Shown piece by piece: positions 42,138-51,679 of a stretch of 64,000 nucleotides of DNA. Below the pieces are notes generated by a model, which saw only the letters and a list, made by a program, of their open reading frames with translations, was not told the origin of the DNA and searched no databases. Within the stretch, counting starts at the first letter, position 1. Each line of letters begins with the position of its first letter. The position numbers were made by a program, and so were the translations under genes. Origin of the DNA: Micrasema longulum (Eukaryota; Arthropoda; Insecta; Trichoptera; Brachycentridae); NCBI GenBank assembly GCA_022494885.1, contig JAGVSM010003653.1:62001-126000 (forward strand), written 5' to 3'.

Positions 42138-42870
42138 AGAATTTATTTTATTTATTTTATTAACATTAACGGCAAATCTGCCTTTTACAAAAATTTGTAA
42201 TACTTACATATTTGGCTTAATATATATTTACTAAATGTTATTAAATATTTGTATATAATCACTTACCGACATTTCTATGTCTACCGATTTCGAGACGTAC
42301 CCGTCTCTTCGTCAGGACACCAATTAAACCAACATGCAAAACCCACTACACCTTTTACAATAGTTGTTGCACAAAATGTACGTCTCGAAACCGGTAGACA
42401 TAGAAATGTCGGTAAGTGGTTAAATATAAATATTTAATAACATTTAGTAAAATGTTTGACCACAAAGTTAATGCTTTAAATATTAATAATATAATTTATA
42501 TATTTTTTAAAAAACATAAATTTCCTATTACCCAAGATTTATAAAAAAAAAAATAACCTAAAAATTATACAACATATTAAGTGGAAAGTTTAAACAATTC
42601 AAGAACAAATGTAAAAAACAAATTTAATAATATAAGTAATATAACAAGAAAATCATAAATACTGTTTTATACAGCTGGGAAAAGTAAACAATAAATTGTA
42701 TATATTATGAAATGCATAAATAAATAAATATAATTACCATTCGCCATCTTTTAAAAAGTTCAAAAGGTTTGTTCTATAGGAAAACCCTACACTAAATATA
42801 TCAGATACGTGGGAATAACCATTGCCGAGTTCATGAAGTCTGTTTAATATGAATTTAGTACAAAAAACAA
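42138..42870 (-). pseudogene. LINE K2 3' end, minus strand, interrupted
   Basis: The minus strand matches the tail of the LINE at 61185-62160. Coding remnant near 42860-42730: ILNRLHEL, then GYSHVSDIFSVGFSYRTNLL-type sequence and KDGEW. 3' UTR: TACCCAAGATTT's complement, TTAAGCCAAATATG, AAAGGCAGATTTGCCGTTAA, ending near 42138. It is split by the fold-back element at 42227-42451 plus an extra roughly 45 bp. Confidence 0.75.
42227..42451 (-). mobile_element. Fold-back element with hammerhead-like motif, nested in LINE
   Basis: Arms 42227-42300 and 42378-42451 are 74 bp each and reverse-complementary with about four mismatches (TTTACTAAATGTTATTAAAT, CACTTACCGACATTTCTATG). On the minus strand beside the inner edge of one arm: CTGACGA, stem GAGAC...GTCTC, GAAA (42288-42315). 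Comparison with uninterrupted LINE K2 copies suggests the insertion is longer on the right, to about 42498. Non-coding. Confidence 0.8.
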
Positions 42871-42893
42871 TTTTTTTGTAACATTCATGTTTG

Positions 42894-43334
42894 AAAGTAG
42901 GCTGAATGCTGTCGAAATGCGATCTCTCAGGCGAATGTGTGGTAAAACTATGTACGATAGATGCACAAATGTTGAGATCCGTACATTATGTAAGGCTGAG
43001 ACAAACATTATCGACAAAATCAAGAAAGGAGCTCTGCGCTGGTTTGGACATGTAGAACAAATGGACAGCGAAAGAACGGCTAAGAATATTTACAATACGA
43101 ATGTTGATGGATGCAGAAATAGAGGAAGACCGAGAAAGACATGGCATGACCAAATCCAACAAATACTTAAAGATGGACATGTCAAAAGTCGGAATAATCG
43201 GCGCGCGTGCATGAGAAGATGTGTGAATGTAGAGGAAGCGAGATCTGTATGCAAAGATAGAGTGTTGTGGCGTTCTATCCTCTCTGCCTACCCTTACGGG
43301 GAAACGGCGTGATGGTTTGTTTGTTGTTTGTTTG
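42894..43334 (+). pseudogene. RTE-like LINE copy 4, with 10-bp target duplication
   Basis: A 141-codon frame (from 42887 across the left edge to 43312) encodes ESRLNAVEMRSLRRMCGKTM, IIDKIKKGALRWFGHVEQM, GRPRKTWHDQIQQIL, NNRRACMRRCVNVEEAR and ends SILSAYPYGETA, stop, then GTTT units. TTCATGTTTG flanks both sides (42884-42893 and 43335-43344), so this is a 5'-truncated insertion with intact boundaries. No RT palm is present, so it cannot act alone. Confidence 0.92.
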
Positions 43335-43344
43335 TTCATGTTTG

Positions 43345-43850
43345 CAATATGGTCATAAGGAAGAATGACAATATCTAACATAAACCCTCTATTCAATTAT
43401 CTATTTTAATTCAAGTTCACTCTATTTTTGTCAATCCAAGAAAATTTAAACAAACTAACCATATTACAAAACAAAGCTTTAAAAAAATATTTTTTTTATA
43501 AACCGATACACATATGTAAATTTGATATTTAATTAATTAAAAGTAGTAACATATAAGCAAAAAATATTTTACAATACGATGATGTTTGTGTATAATATTA
43601 CTATTTTTTTTAAAAACACAGAATTTTAGAAAAAAAAATATAGCCAACATGAACATAATCATAATACAAGAAAAAAGGTAAAAATCAGACTCCCGTTTAG
43701 AAAAAAGGCAGTGTCACAAAATTCTATTTTGTATAAGGCTGTTAAAAAATATTATGAAATGGGGAAAAGCATTTGTGAAGAAAAAAATTATCAAATTCAA
43801 GCGGAAGGTTAAGAAAATATGTATTAAATAACTTGTAAATGTAATATATG
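43345..43850 (+). pseudogene. LINE C-terminal relic, KGLK family
   Basis: The plus strand reads NLNKLTILQNKALKKIFF near 43440-43497, and later KVKIRLPFRKKAVSQNSILY then KAVKKYYEMGKSICEEKNYQ to a stop near 43812. The blocks match 31416-31973 (FEILQNRAMRIIL, RIRLPLKKKTKSQNSLM, CKGLKLYDEMPESM). Broken by frameshifts and stops. Confidence 0.7.
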
Positions 43851-44144
43851 TATATTGTTATTATTAGAGCACACTTAAGAATATGTTTTTGTGTGCTCTA
43901 CTTCAAGATTTAATATAAAAATAAAAGATAATTTAAAAAAATAAAAAAATCCCAAACTCACAGTGAAAGGGGCAACGATCTCTAAACCGGTTTTTGGGTA
44001 TGTAGAGGGAGTGCTTTTACTGCAGTCCGCCTCGTAGTGTACTGGTTGGCGCATTCGACTATTTTTTCATTTATTTTATTTTAATCAGACGCAGTCATCA
44101 TTCATGTTTACTATCAAAACATTTTTTAAAAATATATAGGATCA
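43851..44144. other. Repeat fragments
   Basis: 43985-44030 contains TTTTTGGGTATGTAGAGGGA and GTGCTTTTACTG, the reverse complement of a tract at 47625-47670. 44027-44060, CCGCCTCGTAGTGTACTGGT then TGGCGCATTCGACT, looks like the first half of a tRNA-derived SINE head. No gene. Confidence 0.4.
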
Positions 44145-44410
44145 ATGAGGAAGTTCAGTGGTTTTTTTTATTTGTTAAAAGACTATTAAATTAAGACAAA
44201 AAAAATGTACAATTTTTATGTATCGTATTATCAGCGCTTCGATTTTTTAAAGTTTTGTATTTCTGAAATAACTCCGAGTGTAACGTCAGAGGTTCTTTTC
44301 CGGTTATTCTCGATCAGTTCTTTCCGTTGGTCTATGTATGAAAAAATATCAAAAATAATTTTAATAAAAACGAACTACTTTAAACTACGTCACAAGTTCT
44401 TTAGAATCAA
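44145..44410 (+). repeat. Repeat family D, truncated plus-strand copy
   Basis: GAGGAAGTTCAGTGGTTTTT, TATTATCAGCGCTTCGATTT, TGAAATAACTCCGAGTGTAA, CGTCAGAGG and TTCTCGATCAGTTCTTTCCG match 51680-52065. The right half degenerates after about 44410. Confidence 0.65.
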
Positions 44411-44559
44411 TATTAAAACCTCTCGAATTTGCTCAAAAATCAATAATTCAAATAATTTTAAAAAGCCCTTCAGGTACCCCAGCGTCAAGTTATTTGAGGA
44501 ATTCGAGATCTTAGATATACGGCAATTATATATTTTTAGAATAATAATGTTTGTGAAAG

Positions 44560-45030
44560 CAAATTATTCTACCAAATCCCAAAAGGAACACTCCCACACT
44601 ACCAGATGTCGAACTAGAGGATGGGTCACGTGGTCTACCACAATCTCTGAATTCGGTCAAAGAAATTTCAGGTTTCTGGGCCCCAAAATATTTTAAAACA
44701 ACAAACCCAAACTTTGCATAACCATGACCCGGATTCAATCAAATAAATTTGTAAAAAATTGGTTACTGGACTTAGGTCGAGAAAAATCGGAAAATTTTTT
44801 CAAAAACATTCTTAAATCATAAATGGTTTAAATGAACATTGTATTACTGTATAATAAATTAACTAGTTAGTAGTAATGTTATTATTTTTTTACATAAACA
44901 TGTCTGCCTTAAAACAGGTTGTACCTAATTAGGCAGACTAGACATGATCCAGAGAAATTCTTTACCTAAGTGTGTATGTAGTAGATAAAGTAATTGTTAT
45001 TTTTGTTAATAAACTATTATTCTTATTTTT
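44560..45030 (+). pseudogene. LINE tail, WLLDLGREKSEN family copy 1
   Basis: The plus strand near 44745-44820 reads NKFVKNWLLDLGREKSENFF then KNILKS and a stop. The 3' UTR AAACAGGTTGTACCTAATTA, GGCAGACTAGACA ends in TTATT units (45005-45030). The reverse copy at 53565-53960 shares both. The preceding 163-codon frame at 44205-44696 is not this LINE and is not accepted. Confidence 0.7.
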
Positions 45031-45300
45031 ATTATCAATCAATCGATTAAAGTGTTGTTATGATTTGTGATAGATTTCCGGTAACCATTTTTTCAACGTT
45101 TACTTCAACTTTTGAATGTCAGCAGAACTCACCGTCTAGAACTAGTGACATGACTTTAAAAAATCATAGCGATAGTTATAAGATACACAAAAATATTTTT
45201 AAAAGCTTTGGTTTAGTTTTAAATATATATAAAAAAACATTAATCTTTCCCATTAAAATATAGAAAAATTATAGACCTTTTAAATTTATTCAAAATTGTA
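45031..45300. other. Possible family D fragment
   Basis: GAACTAGTGACATGACTTTA and AAAAATCATAGCGATAG (45140-45175) resemble two family D blocks brought together by a deletion. Weak. Confidence 0.3.
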
Positions 45301-45833
45301 AATTCATGCCTAAATATAAATATGTTTTTATCATTACATCTTCATTTAATTCTCAATATATTTTTTAATTCAAATCAATTTATTTTGTCAAAAAACATTA
45401 CAAATGACATGTCTAGTAAATATCTTAAAATGTTAGGCTTCATGTTACGTGTGACTAAGGAATTCAAAAACATAGGCACTTTGAAGTTGATGTAAACTTC
45501 ATTGGTGAGAAGCCATTTAGAGTATAACTCTACAATATGGACTCCTTACTTCAACTGTCACCAAAATTCTCTTGAAAGAGTTCAAAAAAATTCTTAAATT
45601 ACGATTTTTTACTAAAAACATCAAATTTATTGAAACTTAACGATAAAATAAAAATTATAGACTTTTAAATTTATTAAAAATTGTAAATTCAATATGGGAT
45701 TGCCCTGAACTATTATCTCTCATCAACTTCAGGGTGCCTGGAAGAAAGACTAGACAGGTGCCACCGTTTTGTAGCAACAATTCACGGACAGTGTATACTT
45801 GTAATGCCGTATTAAATAGACTTCATGAACTCG
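45301..45833 (+). pseudogene. LINE K2 copy, 5' part before nested insertion
   Basis: Closely matches 61190-61700: MSSKYLKMLGFMLRVTKEFK, NIGTLKLM then a stop, YNSTIWTPYF, ERVQKNS, and after stops CPELLSLINFRVPG and NSRTVYTCNAVLNRLHEL. The reading stops at 45833 inside HEL and resumes at 46149. Confidence 0.85.
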
Positions 45834-46148
45834 TTGTCAAATTCTTAATTTTTAATTACTCTTAAAATATTATTTCCATTTGTAAATACTCACTACAAAC
45901 TACAAACTTTAAAATATATTTTTTTCACTTAAATTTTAATTTTTAAACAACTTTCATTTATGTTTTTCTATTTCCTTCTCTTTTTTATACTTTCATAATT
46001 AACCTTACATATAATTGCTTTATAATATGGAAACTTCACTGGTCCATTAGAATTAAGTCTTATTGTGTAAAATATTAAACTTTGTAACTGTACTGTATGT
46101 TTCCTAAATAAAAGAAAATAAAAATAAAAAATTAAATAAAATAAAAAA
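45834..46148 (+). mobile_element. LINE K 3' UTR inserted into LINE K2
   Basis: A 315-bp insertion with an A-rich end (AATAAAATAAAAAAA) interrupts LINE K2 exactly. AACTCG occurs at both borders (45828-45833 and 46149-46154). The inserted sequence (GGAAACTTCACTGGTCCATT, CTGTACTGTATGTTTCCT) matches the fragment at 14480-14590. It has no coding part, so it is a short 5'-truncated retroposition. Confidence 0.88.
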
Positions 46149-46277
46149 AACTCGGCAATAGTTATTCCCACGTATCTGATATATTTAGTGTGGGGTATTG
46201 TTCCTATAGAACAAACATTTTGAACTTTTTCAAAGATGTTGAATGGTAATTATATTTATTTATTCATGCATTTCATA

Positions 46278-46308
<31 letters not shown>

Positions 46309-46640
46309 CATTTTATAATATATATATAAATGTATACATTTTTTTGTTCACTTTGCCTAGCTGTGTGAAACAGTACTTATGATTTTCTTGTTGTTTTACT
46401 GTAGAATGTTTTATTATTTAAACTTTCTACTGAATATGCTGTATAATTTTTAGGACAATTTTTTAAATGTAAATCTTACATAATTTTTGGTTTCTTTTTT
46501 TTATAAATCTTGCGTATAAGGAAATTCATGTTTTTTTTAAAAAAAATACACATTAAGCCAAATATGTTAGTATTATAAATGTTTGTAAAAGGCAGATTTG
46601 CCGTTAATGTTAATAAAATAAAATTACTCTGCTTAAATAA
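46149..46640 (+). pseudogene. LINE K2 copy, 3' part after nested insertion
   Basis: Continues NSYSHVSDIFSV, then the KDVEW-like end and the 3' UTR to CAGATTTGCCGTTAATGTTA and ATAAAATAAAA near 46625, as in 61700-62160. A TA microsatellite (46264-46335) expanded within it. Confidence 0.82.
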
Positions 46641-46679
46641 GAGCCAAAATAATGATTCATAGTTTAAGTGCGTGAAATC

Positions 46680-47182
46680 AGACTAGCAATGAAAACGCCC
46701 CGTAAAGAAACGTCAAGAAATTTAATAAATTCTCTCTGAAGGCTCGCGATTTTCCCGCCTGTGTATTCCGCCACTCGGCGGGGGCGGAGGTGCGCGGGGA
46801 GGGCGCCCTCCCTCCCTGCCGGCCTCCTCACGCGGCCGACCCGACTGCGGCGCGCAGTCAAAGCAGACCGCTCGATACGGCGCCACGCGTACACGCCGCG
46901 TAGTAATATTACTACAGAGAGGATAACCAATCCAGCAATTCGTCATACGAAAAGTAATCGCCGTTCGTACTTGTGAAAATAATACGAGAATACAAAAATA
47001 CTGCGTTTTGTTCCGATCGACTGGTTCTCGCTTCCGCGGGCGAGGCGCACATCTGTCCGTGTCCACGTGAATGTGAACCACGTTGCCGGTAGTCTTTCGT
47101 CGGTGGAAAATCTGTCCGCATTCAAAGAAAGTGAAAATTTGTGAAATCCAACGCCAATTTTTAAGTTTTTCTGTGCTGCCAC
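46680..47182. other. GC- and CpG-rich island
   Basis: 46755-46900 is strongly GC-rich (CCCTCCCTCCCTGCCGGCCT, GTACACGCCGCGTAGTAATA). 46980-47110 is also CpG-rich. Four overlapping frames of 69-119 codons on both strands have low-complexity Arg/Pro content, typical of GC-rich DNA. It is the best candidate in the window for a host promoter or 5' exon, but no splice-supported exon can be shown. Confidence 0.45.
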
Positions 47183-47952
47183 TGTTTTTTGGATAAATTC
47201 GACAGCAGTCGACTGCCTACTGGTTTGTGTGTGATGTCCATGAGATATATATAATTTTCAATGTCATATTGTATGTTCTATGTGCCTGCCAAATAATTTT
47301 TCACAAAATCATTTTGAAAACTCAGGATTCAACAAGGTGTTTACGTGTGTCGAAGAATCCTTAATTTCAATGTTTTTTTCTACGATATTTTACGTCCTTG
47401 TCTTGTATGTTGTTTCTCTCTCCGTAACTAGGAACTACAGCAAGTCTTGCTAATGTTTCGCAGATTTGATTCGAATATAGCTTGCCACTCTGATTATTTC
47501 AAATCTTTGATAAGCTCTTTCTAATCCAATATTATAATTTCAGAAATGGATATTTTTCATCTAGCATACGGTATATTTGCAAAATATTTAACGCATTTGG
47601 CGAAGATTCTTATCTGATTCGTCATCAGTAAAAGCACCCCTTACATACCCAAAAAACCGTTTTAAAAACCGTGGATTTTTCTTATTGGTTTCCCTCATAC
47701 TAAAAAACATTGCTATTTTCGTCAACTTTTTTAAAATTTCAATTTCATACACCGCGATTTAAATACATTTTAATTCTACTGCTTTCGTTGCCCGATTCAC
47801 TGAGAGTTCGACAAATTATATGTTGGGCTTATGTCGTTCGTTCATTCTTCCTCATGACCATATTGCAAACACGAATGGTAGTTAAAATTGTGTTTTGAAT
47901 TAGTTAATTAGTGTAACTGAATTTCATACAAGTGTGTGAAATTCAGTTATAC
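47183..47952. other. No gene; hammerhead-like tract at 47596-47628
   Basis: The minus strand at 47596-47628 reads CTGATGAC, an imperfect stem (AGAT...ATCT), then CGCCAAA. The adjacent AGTAAAAGCACCCCTTACAT recurs (complement) at 43985-44030. Other sequence is unrecognised. Confidence 0.35.
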
Positions 47953-48446
47953 TATAGTCCTTAAAATATAGCTTGATTAAAATGACATTCGTCTGAAAAG
48001 GTGACGACATAACTTTGTAGTAACGTCCAAGGAGTTATTTATATTGACACACGAAAAATCATTCGTATCTGGCGTGTTAATTTATTTTACAATACAATGC
48101 TTGACACATATATCAACATAAATATATAAAATCATTAACGACGTTCTTACAAGGTTACATCATTTTGCAAAAACGTTATAGATGGGACAAATTGATCAAT
48201 GTAAATTGATCGAATAAAAAAATAATTCATTTGATGTTGTTCATAAAAAAATAATAAATGTCTTATGTTTTGTTGAATAATTGTGTTAAACACACTATAA
48301 TAGGCTTGTTTTTGCGTTTTTATATTAATTTTTGGAAACAGAGTTTCATGATTGCATGAAAAACTGATAAAATCGATTTGATCAGTGATCAGATGAAATA
48401 AGTTTGACAGCTGTCATTCTAATCAAGCTATATTTTAAGGACTATA
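47953..48446 (+). mobile_element. MITE family M, complete 494-bp copy
   Basis: The left end TATAGTCCTTAAAATATAGC continues TTGATTAAAATGACA. The right end is its reverse complement (TGTCATTCTAATCAAGCTAT, ATTTTAAGGACTATA). The arms are at least 35 bp with one mismatch. TA at both tips fits a TA target duplication as in Tc1/mariner-type elements. Non-coding. Copy 1 is at 40119-40660. Confidence 0.85.
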
Positions 48447-49024
48447 ATCTATTTCCTCTATGGTATTTTTATAAACTTGAGAACATCGATTAAAATTATT
48501 ATTAATATTCTTTGAAAATTCACTCGACTCTGACATAAAATCATATAAATATTGTAATATTGTAGGGTTCATAAAGTTGCGATACGATTTCTCCTCGTAT
48601 TCATGGATTTAAATGTAAGCAATACAAAATTCTACGCCATACTTAAACTTAACCAGCATACCATTCGACATATAAAATACATAATTCAAAGAGTCGAATA
48701 GGAATCTTATCTTGGCCTGTTTTGATAAAAAGCATAGAATGTTTTTTAAAGGCGTAACCAATCACCAGGCTGTTTCAACACGGTACTCGAATGAAAAGAA
48801 TTCCAACTTAAATATGTTGTGAATGCAAATTGAATTGCTCGTACAGATAGACTTTGCGCAACGTTTTATATAACACGATGATAACATAGTGTAAAAGTGT
48901 ACTAAGATTAATTTTTTCCTAACACTGTAAACAAGCGCCATTTAAATCAATTTCAAAACGGCCATAATTTATAATTTGGTATATCGAATCATTTTTAGGT
49001 AATCTTTTTTTACTGCATGTTATT
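48447..49024. other. No feature recognised
   Basis: AT-rich sequence before the LINE ORF. No 5' UTR, endonuclease ORF or promoter of the LINE can be identified. Confidence 0.35.
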
Positions 49025-50881
49025 ATGGAACATTTTCCCTGTTCGACGTACGATTATACTAATGTTTATTCAAAAAGCGCAAATAACTGGTTTATTTTTT
49101 GCTATTTCAATTGCATGAGTTACATCGTATTTGACGAGTCTTTTTACGCGAGAAAAAATGTGTTATTAACTTTGCAAACGTATAAATCCTTCGAGTATAA
49201 AGATCAGAAATATAACAGTGGTCAGTCTATTTGTCAAGGATTCAATGATTTCTTCAGTTCGGTCTTCAGCAAACCTTGCACTTCATATTCTGTAGAAAAT
49301 CTTGCACCACCATATTGTGATGACGGTAGTTTAATAGATAAAATTGAAACTACTGAAAGGGAGGTACACAAGTTCTTGTCTACACTCGACGTAAATGGAG
49401 GTGCTGGAAGTGACGGAGTACCTCCATATTTTATTGTAAAATGTGCAAAATCATTGTGTATCCCTCTCAATAAAATAATTAATTTATCTCTCAAGCAAGG
49501 ATATTTTCCTCTGAAATGGAAAGAAGCTCATATCTTACCAATACACAAAAAAAGTTCAAAAAATAAAATTTCTAATTATAGAGGTATTTCCATACTCAAT
49601 ACTTTCAGCAAAGTGTGCGAAAAAATAGTTTATTCTCGGATTTATCCAATCATAGTAAAAGGAATACCTCCCCAACAACATGGGTTTCTGAAAGGCAAAT
49701 CTACTATCTCCAATTTGATAGAATTTATAGATTATGTTTTTCATTGTATGGACAAACTTGAGCAGGTTGATGTAATTTATACAGACTTCGAAAAAGCTTT
49801 CGACCGAGTGGATCATATCATTCTTATGAGAAAACTTTTAAACTTGGGTGTAAAAGGAGACGTTCACAGATGGATCTTATCTTATCTCAGCAATAGAAGC
49901 CAAGCTGTTGTTCTTGGTGGTTTTCGATCTGAGTTTGCTGATATTTCCTCCGGAGTACCCCAGGGTTCACATTTGGGACCATTGTTTTACAATGCGTATC
50001 TCTATGATATTTATGTTGTATTTATGAACGCAAGATTTTTGATGTACGCAGATGATAAAAAAATATACTTCAAAGTTAAGAATCCCCTTGACTGTCTTAA
50101 ACTTCAAGATGATCTAAACCGTTTGACAGAATACTATTTGAAAAATCGTATTAACGTCAATGTATCAAAGTGTTTGCTTATTTCTTTTTCGCGAGGTCGA
50201 CATCCAATCCCATATCATTATATATTATCAAACCAACCTGTTCAGAGAGTTGATACCGTACGCGATCTGGGTGTTATTCTTGATAGCAAACTTACATTTG
50301 AGAATCACTTCGATGACATACTGACCCGTGCACATAGAAACCTTGGTTTTGTACTTCGTACATGTCAGGTATTTAATGATATCGCGTGTATTAAAATGGT
50401 CTACTTTGCTCATGTTCGCAGTTTGCTCGAGTATGCCTCTTCTGTTTGGTCTCCACAATATGTCACACATAAAGAAAAGTTTGAGAAAATTCAATGGACA
50501 TTTCTTAGACATCTTAACTTGAGATGCAGGTATACCGATCTCAATTATATGTCTTCCTGCAAAAAACACCACTTGCTTACTTTAGAAGATCGCCGTCTAC
50601 TGTTGGACATGGGGGTGCTTCATGACATACTCAGTGGACGCCTTGATAGTCCGGCTCTTTTGTCAGAGTTATCATTAAATGTCCCCGGCTACCGCACCCG
50701 TCACACGTCGAGCTCTCTATTTCATGTGCCAGCAGTTCGTACGAACTATGCCCAGAACTCTCCACTTATACGTTTTGCTAGTGAATATAATTTGAACTTT
50801 CCCCTTATTGATCCATTTGATTGTAAAAAAATAACATTTAAAATGCGCGTCTTAAAACATTCTTTTTTGTCTTATACTTAG
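49025..50881 (+). CDS. CR1/Jockey-type LINE ORF2 fragment, reverse transcriptase
   Basis: 618 codons without interruption. It encodes the RNA-dependent DNA polymerase used for target-primed reverse transcription. Residues 54-82 are the linker (FNDFFSSVFSKP). RT motifs follow: GSDGVPPYFI (128-137), LPIHKKSSKN, NYRGISIL (184-191), QHGFLKGKST, motif A TDFEKAFDRVD (253-263), SGVPQGSHLGPL (309-320), motif C YADD (341-344), LNVSKC-like VNVSKC and DLGVILDSKLTF. All three catalytic Asp positions are kept. The C-terminal segment ends SLNVPGYRTRH and TNYAQNSPLIRFASEYN. The apurinic endonuclease and ORF1 are missing, so it is 5'-truncated. The first 50 or so residues, including the ATG, may be flanking DNA read in frame. 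Intact length against so many broken relatives implies a young insertion. The exact clade (CR1, Jockey or Kiri-like) is unresolved. Confidence 0.88.
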   Translation: MEHFPCSTYDYTNVYSKSANNWFIFCYFNCMSYIVFDESFYARKNVLLTLQTYKSFEYKDQKYNSGQSICQGFNDFFSSVFSKPCTSYSVENLAPPYCDDGSLIDKIETTEREVHKFLSTLDVNGGAGSDGVPPYFIVKCAKSLCIPLNKIINLSLKQGYFPLKWKEAHILPIHKKSSKNKISNYRGISILNTFSKVCEKIVYSRIYPIIVKGIPPQQHGFLKGKSTISNLIEFIDYVFHCMDKLEQVDVIYTDFEKAFDRVDHIILMRKLLNLGVKGDVHRWILSYLSNRSQAVVLGGFRSEFADISSGVPQGSHLGPLFYNAYLYDIYVVFMNARFLMYADDKKIYFKVKNPLDCLKLQDDLNRLTEYYLKNRINVNVSKCLLISFSRGRHPIPYHYILSNQPVQRVDTVRDLGVILDSKLTFENHFDDILTRAHRNLGFVLRTCQVFNDIACIKMVYFAHVRSLLEYASSVWSPQYVTHKEKFEKIQWTFLRHLNLRCRYTDLNYMSSCKKHHLLTLEDRRLLLDMGVLHDILSGRLDSPALLSELSLNVPGYRTRHTSSSLFHVPAVRTNYAQNSPLIRFASEYNLNFPLIDPFDCKKITFKMRVLKHSFLSYT

Positions 50882-51174
50882 TTTCAATAATAAAGTTTTA
50901 TTTTATTTTATTAAATTTTATCTCTATTTCTTAATATTTTATATATATTTATATTTTCGATACCTGACACCCTCTTTCCAATATAACACCCACACACCCA
51001 CCTTCTCACTCACTTACACTCACACAAACACACTAGTATGTATTGTACGTGTATTTAATGTATTTCTGTGGATATCTGTCATTGGTTTTATTCTCTGTAT
51101 ATGTTATTTGTTATATTTGTATTACATGTATTACTGTTGATATCCCCAATAAATAAAATTAAAATTAAAATTAA
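50882..51174 (+). repeat. 3' UTR and tail of the LINE at 49025-50881
   Basis: Contains AATAAAG right after the stop, a CA-rich tract (ACACCCACACACCCACC) and ends in AATAAATAAAATTAAAATTA, which marks the 3' end of the retroposon. Confidence 0.75.
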
Positions 51175-51599
51175 CGATTTTCGTTTTGATGAGCGGTTTG
51201 TCGGCGGGTTCTCAGACAGTAATGTTATTCAAAATTGAATTAAATAAATAGAAATTTGACATTAGCAAACTTTTAAAACTGTGGATTAGATTGACATTCT
51301 GTACCTTGGAGGATAAAACACGAGTCCACTTTTGCCGTTTTGACGTTAGAAATGCATAAATTATCCCAACAAGCTTTTGTTATACGCGAATAAAACACCG
51401 TAGTGCATTTTCGTCGTAAAAATGTTTTTTTAAGTTGAAATAAGAACCTGAAGTCCACATTGTTTTAATGTAAGAAAACATCAATAGTTCTTCATACGCT
51501 ATTTTAACATGTACTAATAACATAAAAATAATCATTATTTTATGATAAAATAACTTATATCTAAATATAAGTTACACATTAAAAATACTCAGTACGCTT
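51175..51599. other. No feature recognised
   Basis: AT-rich. Contains a small dyad TAACTTATAT.TAAATATAAGTTA near 51548-51575. Confidence 0.35.
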
Positions 51600-51671
51600 A
51601 CACTTATTTATTTGATGAATTAGCGCTTTCACCCTCCATCGGGCATCTTCAGACTGGTGAAGGCGCTAATG
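51600..51671 (-). repeat. Hairpin with hammerhead-like motif
   Basis: ATTAGCGCTTTCAC at 51619 pairs with GTGAAGGCGCTAAT ending 51671 (one mismatch). The minus strand inside reads CTGAAGA, a GCCC...GGGT stem, GAAA, then GCGCTAA (51620-51652). Truncated on the right by family D, so the full element is not visible. Confidence 0.55.
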
Positions 51672-51679
51672 TTTGTTTT

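Noticed and set aside
42986..43396. 136-codon minus-strand frame
   Set aside because: Antisense of the RTE-like LINE, crossing its target duplication.
44205..44696. 163-codon frame
   Set aside because: Begins in repeat family D and ends next to a LINE tail. No domain is visible, so it is a chance frame across repeats.
46722..47182. Four overlapping frames of 69-119 codons
   Set aside because: GC-rich DNA has few stops. Frames overlap on both strands and show low-complexity Arg/Pro composition without a domain.
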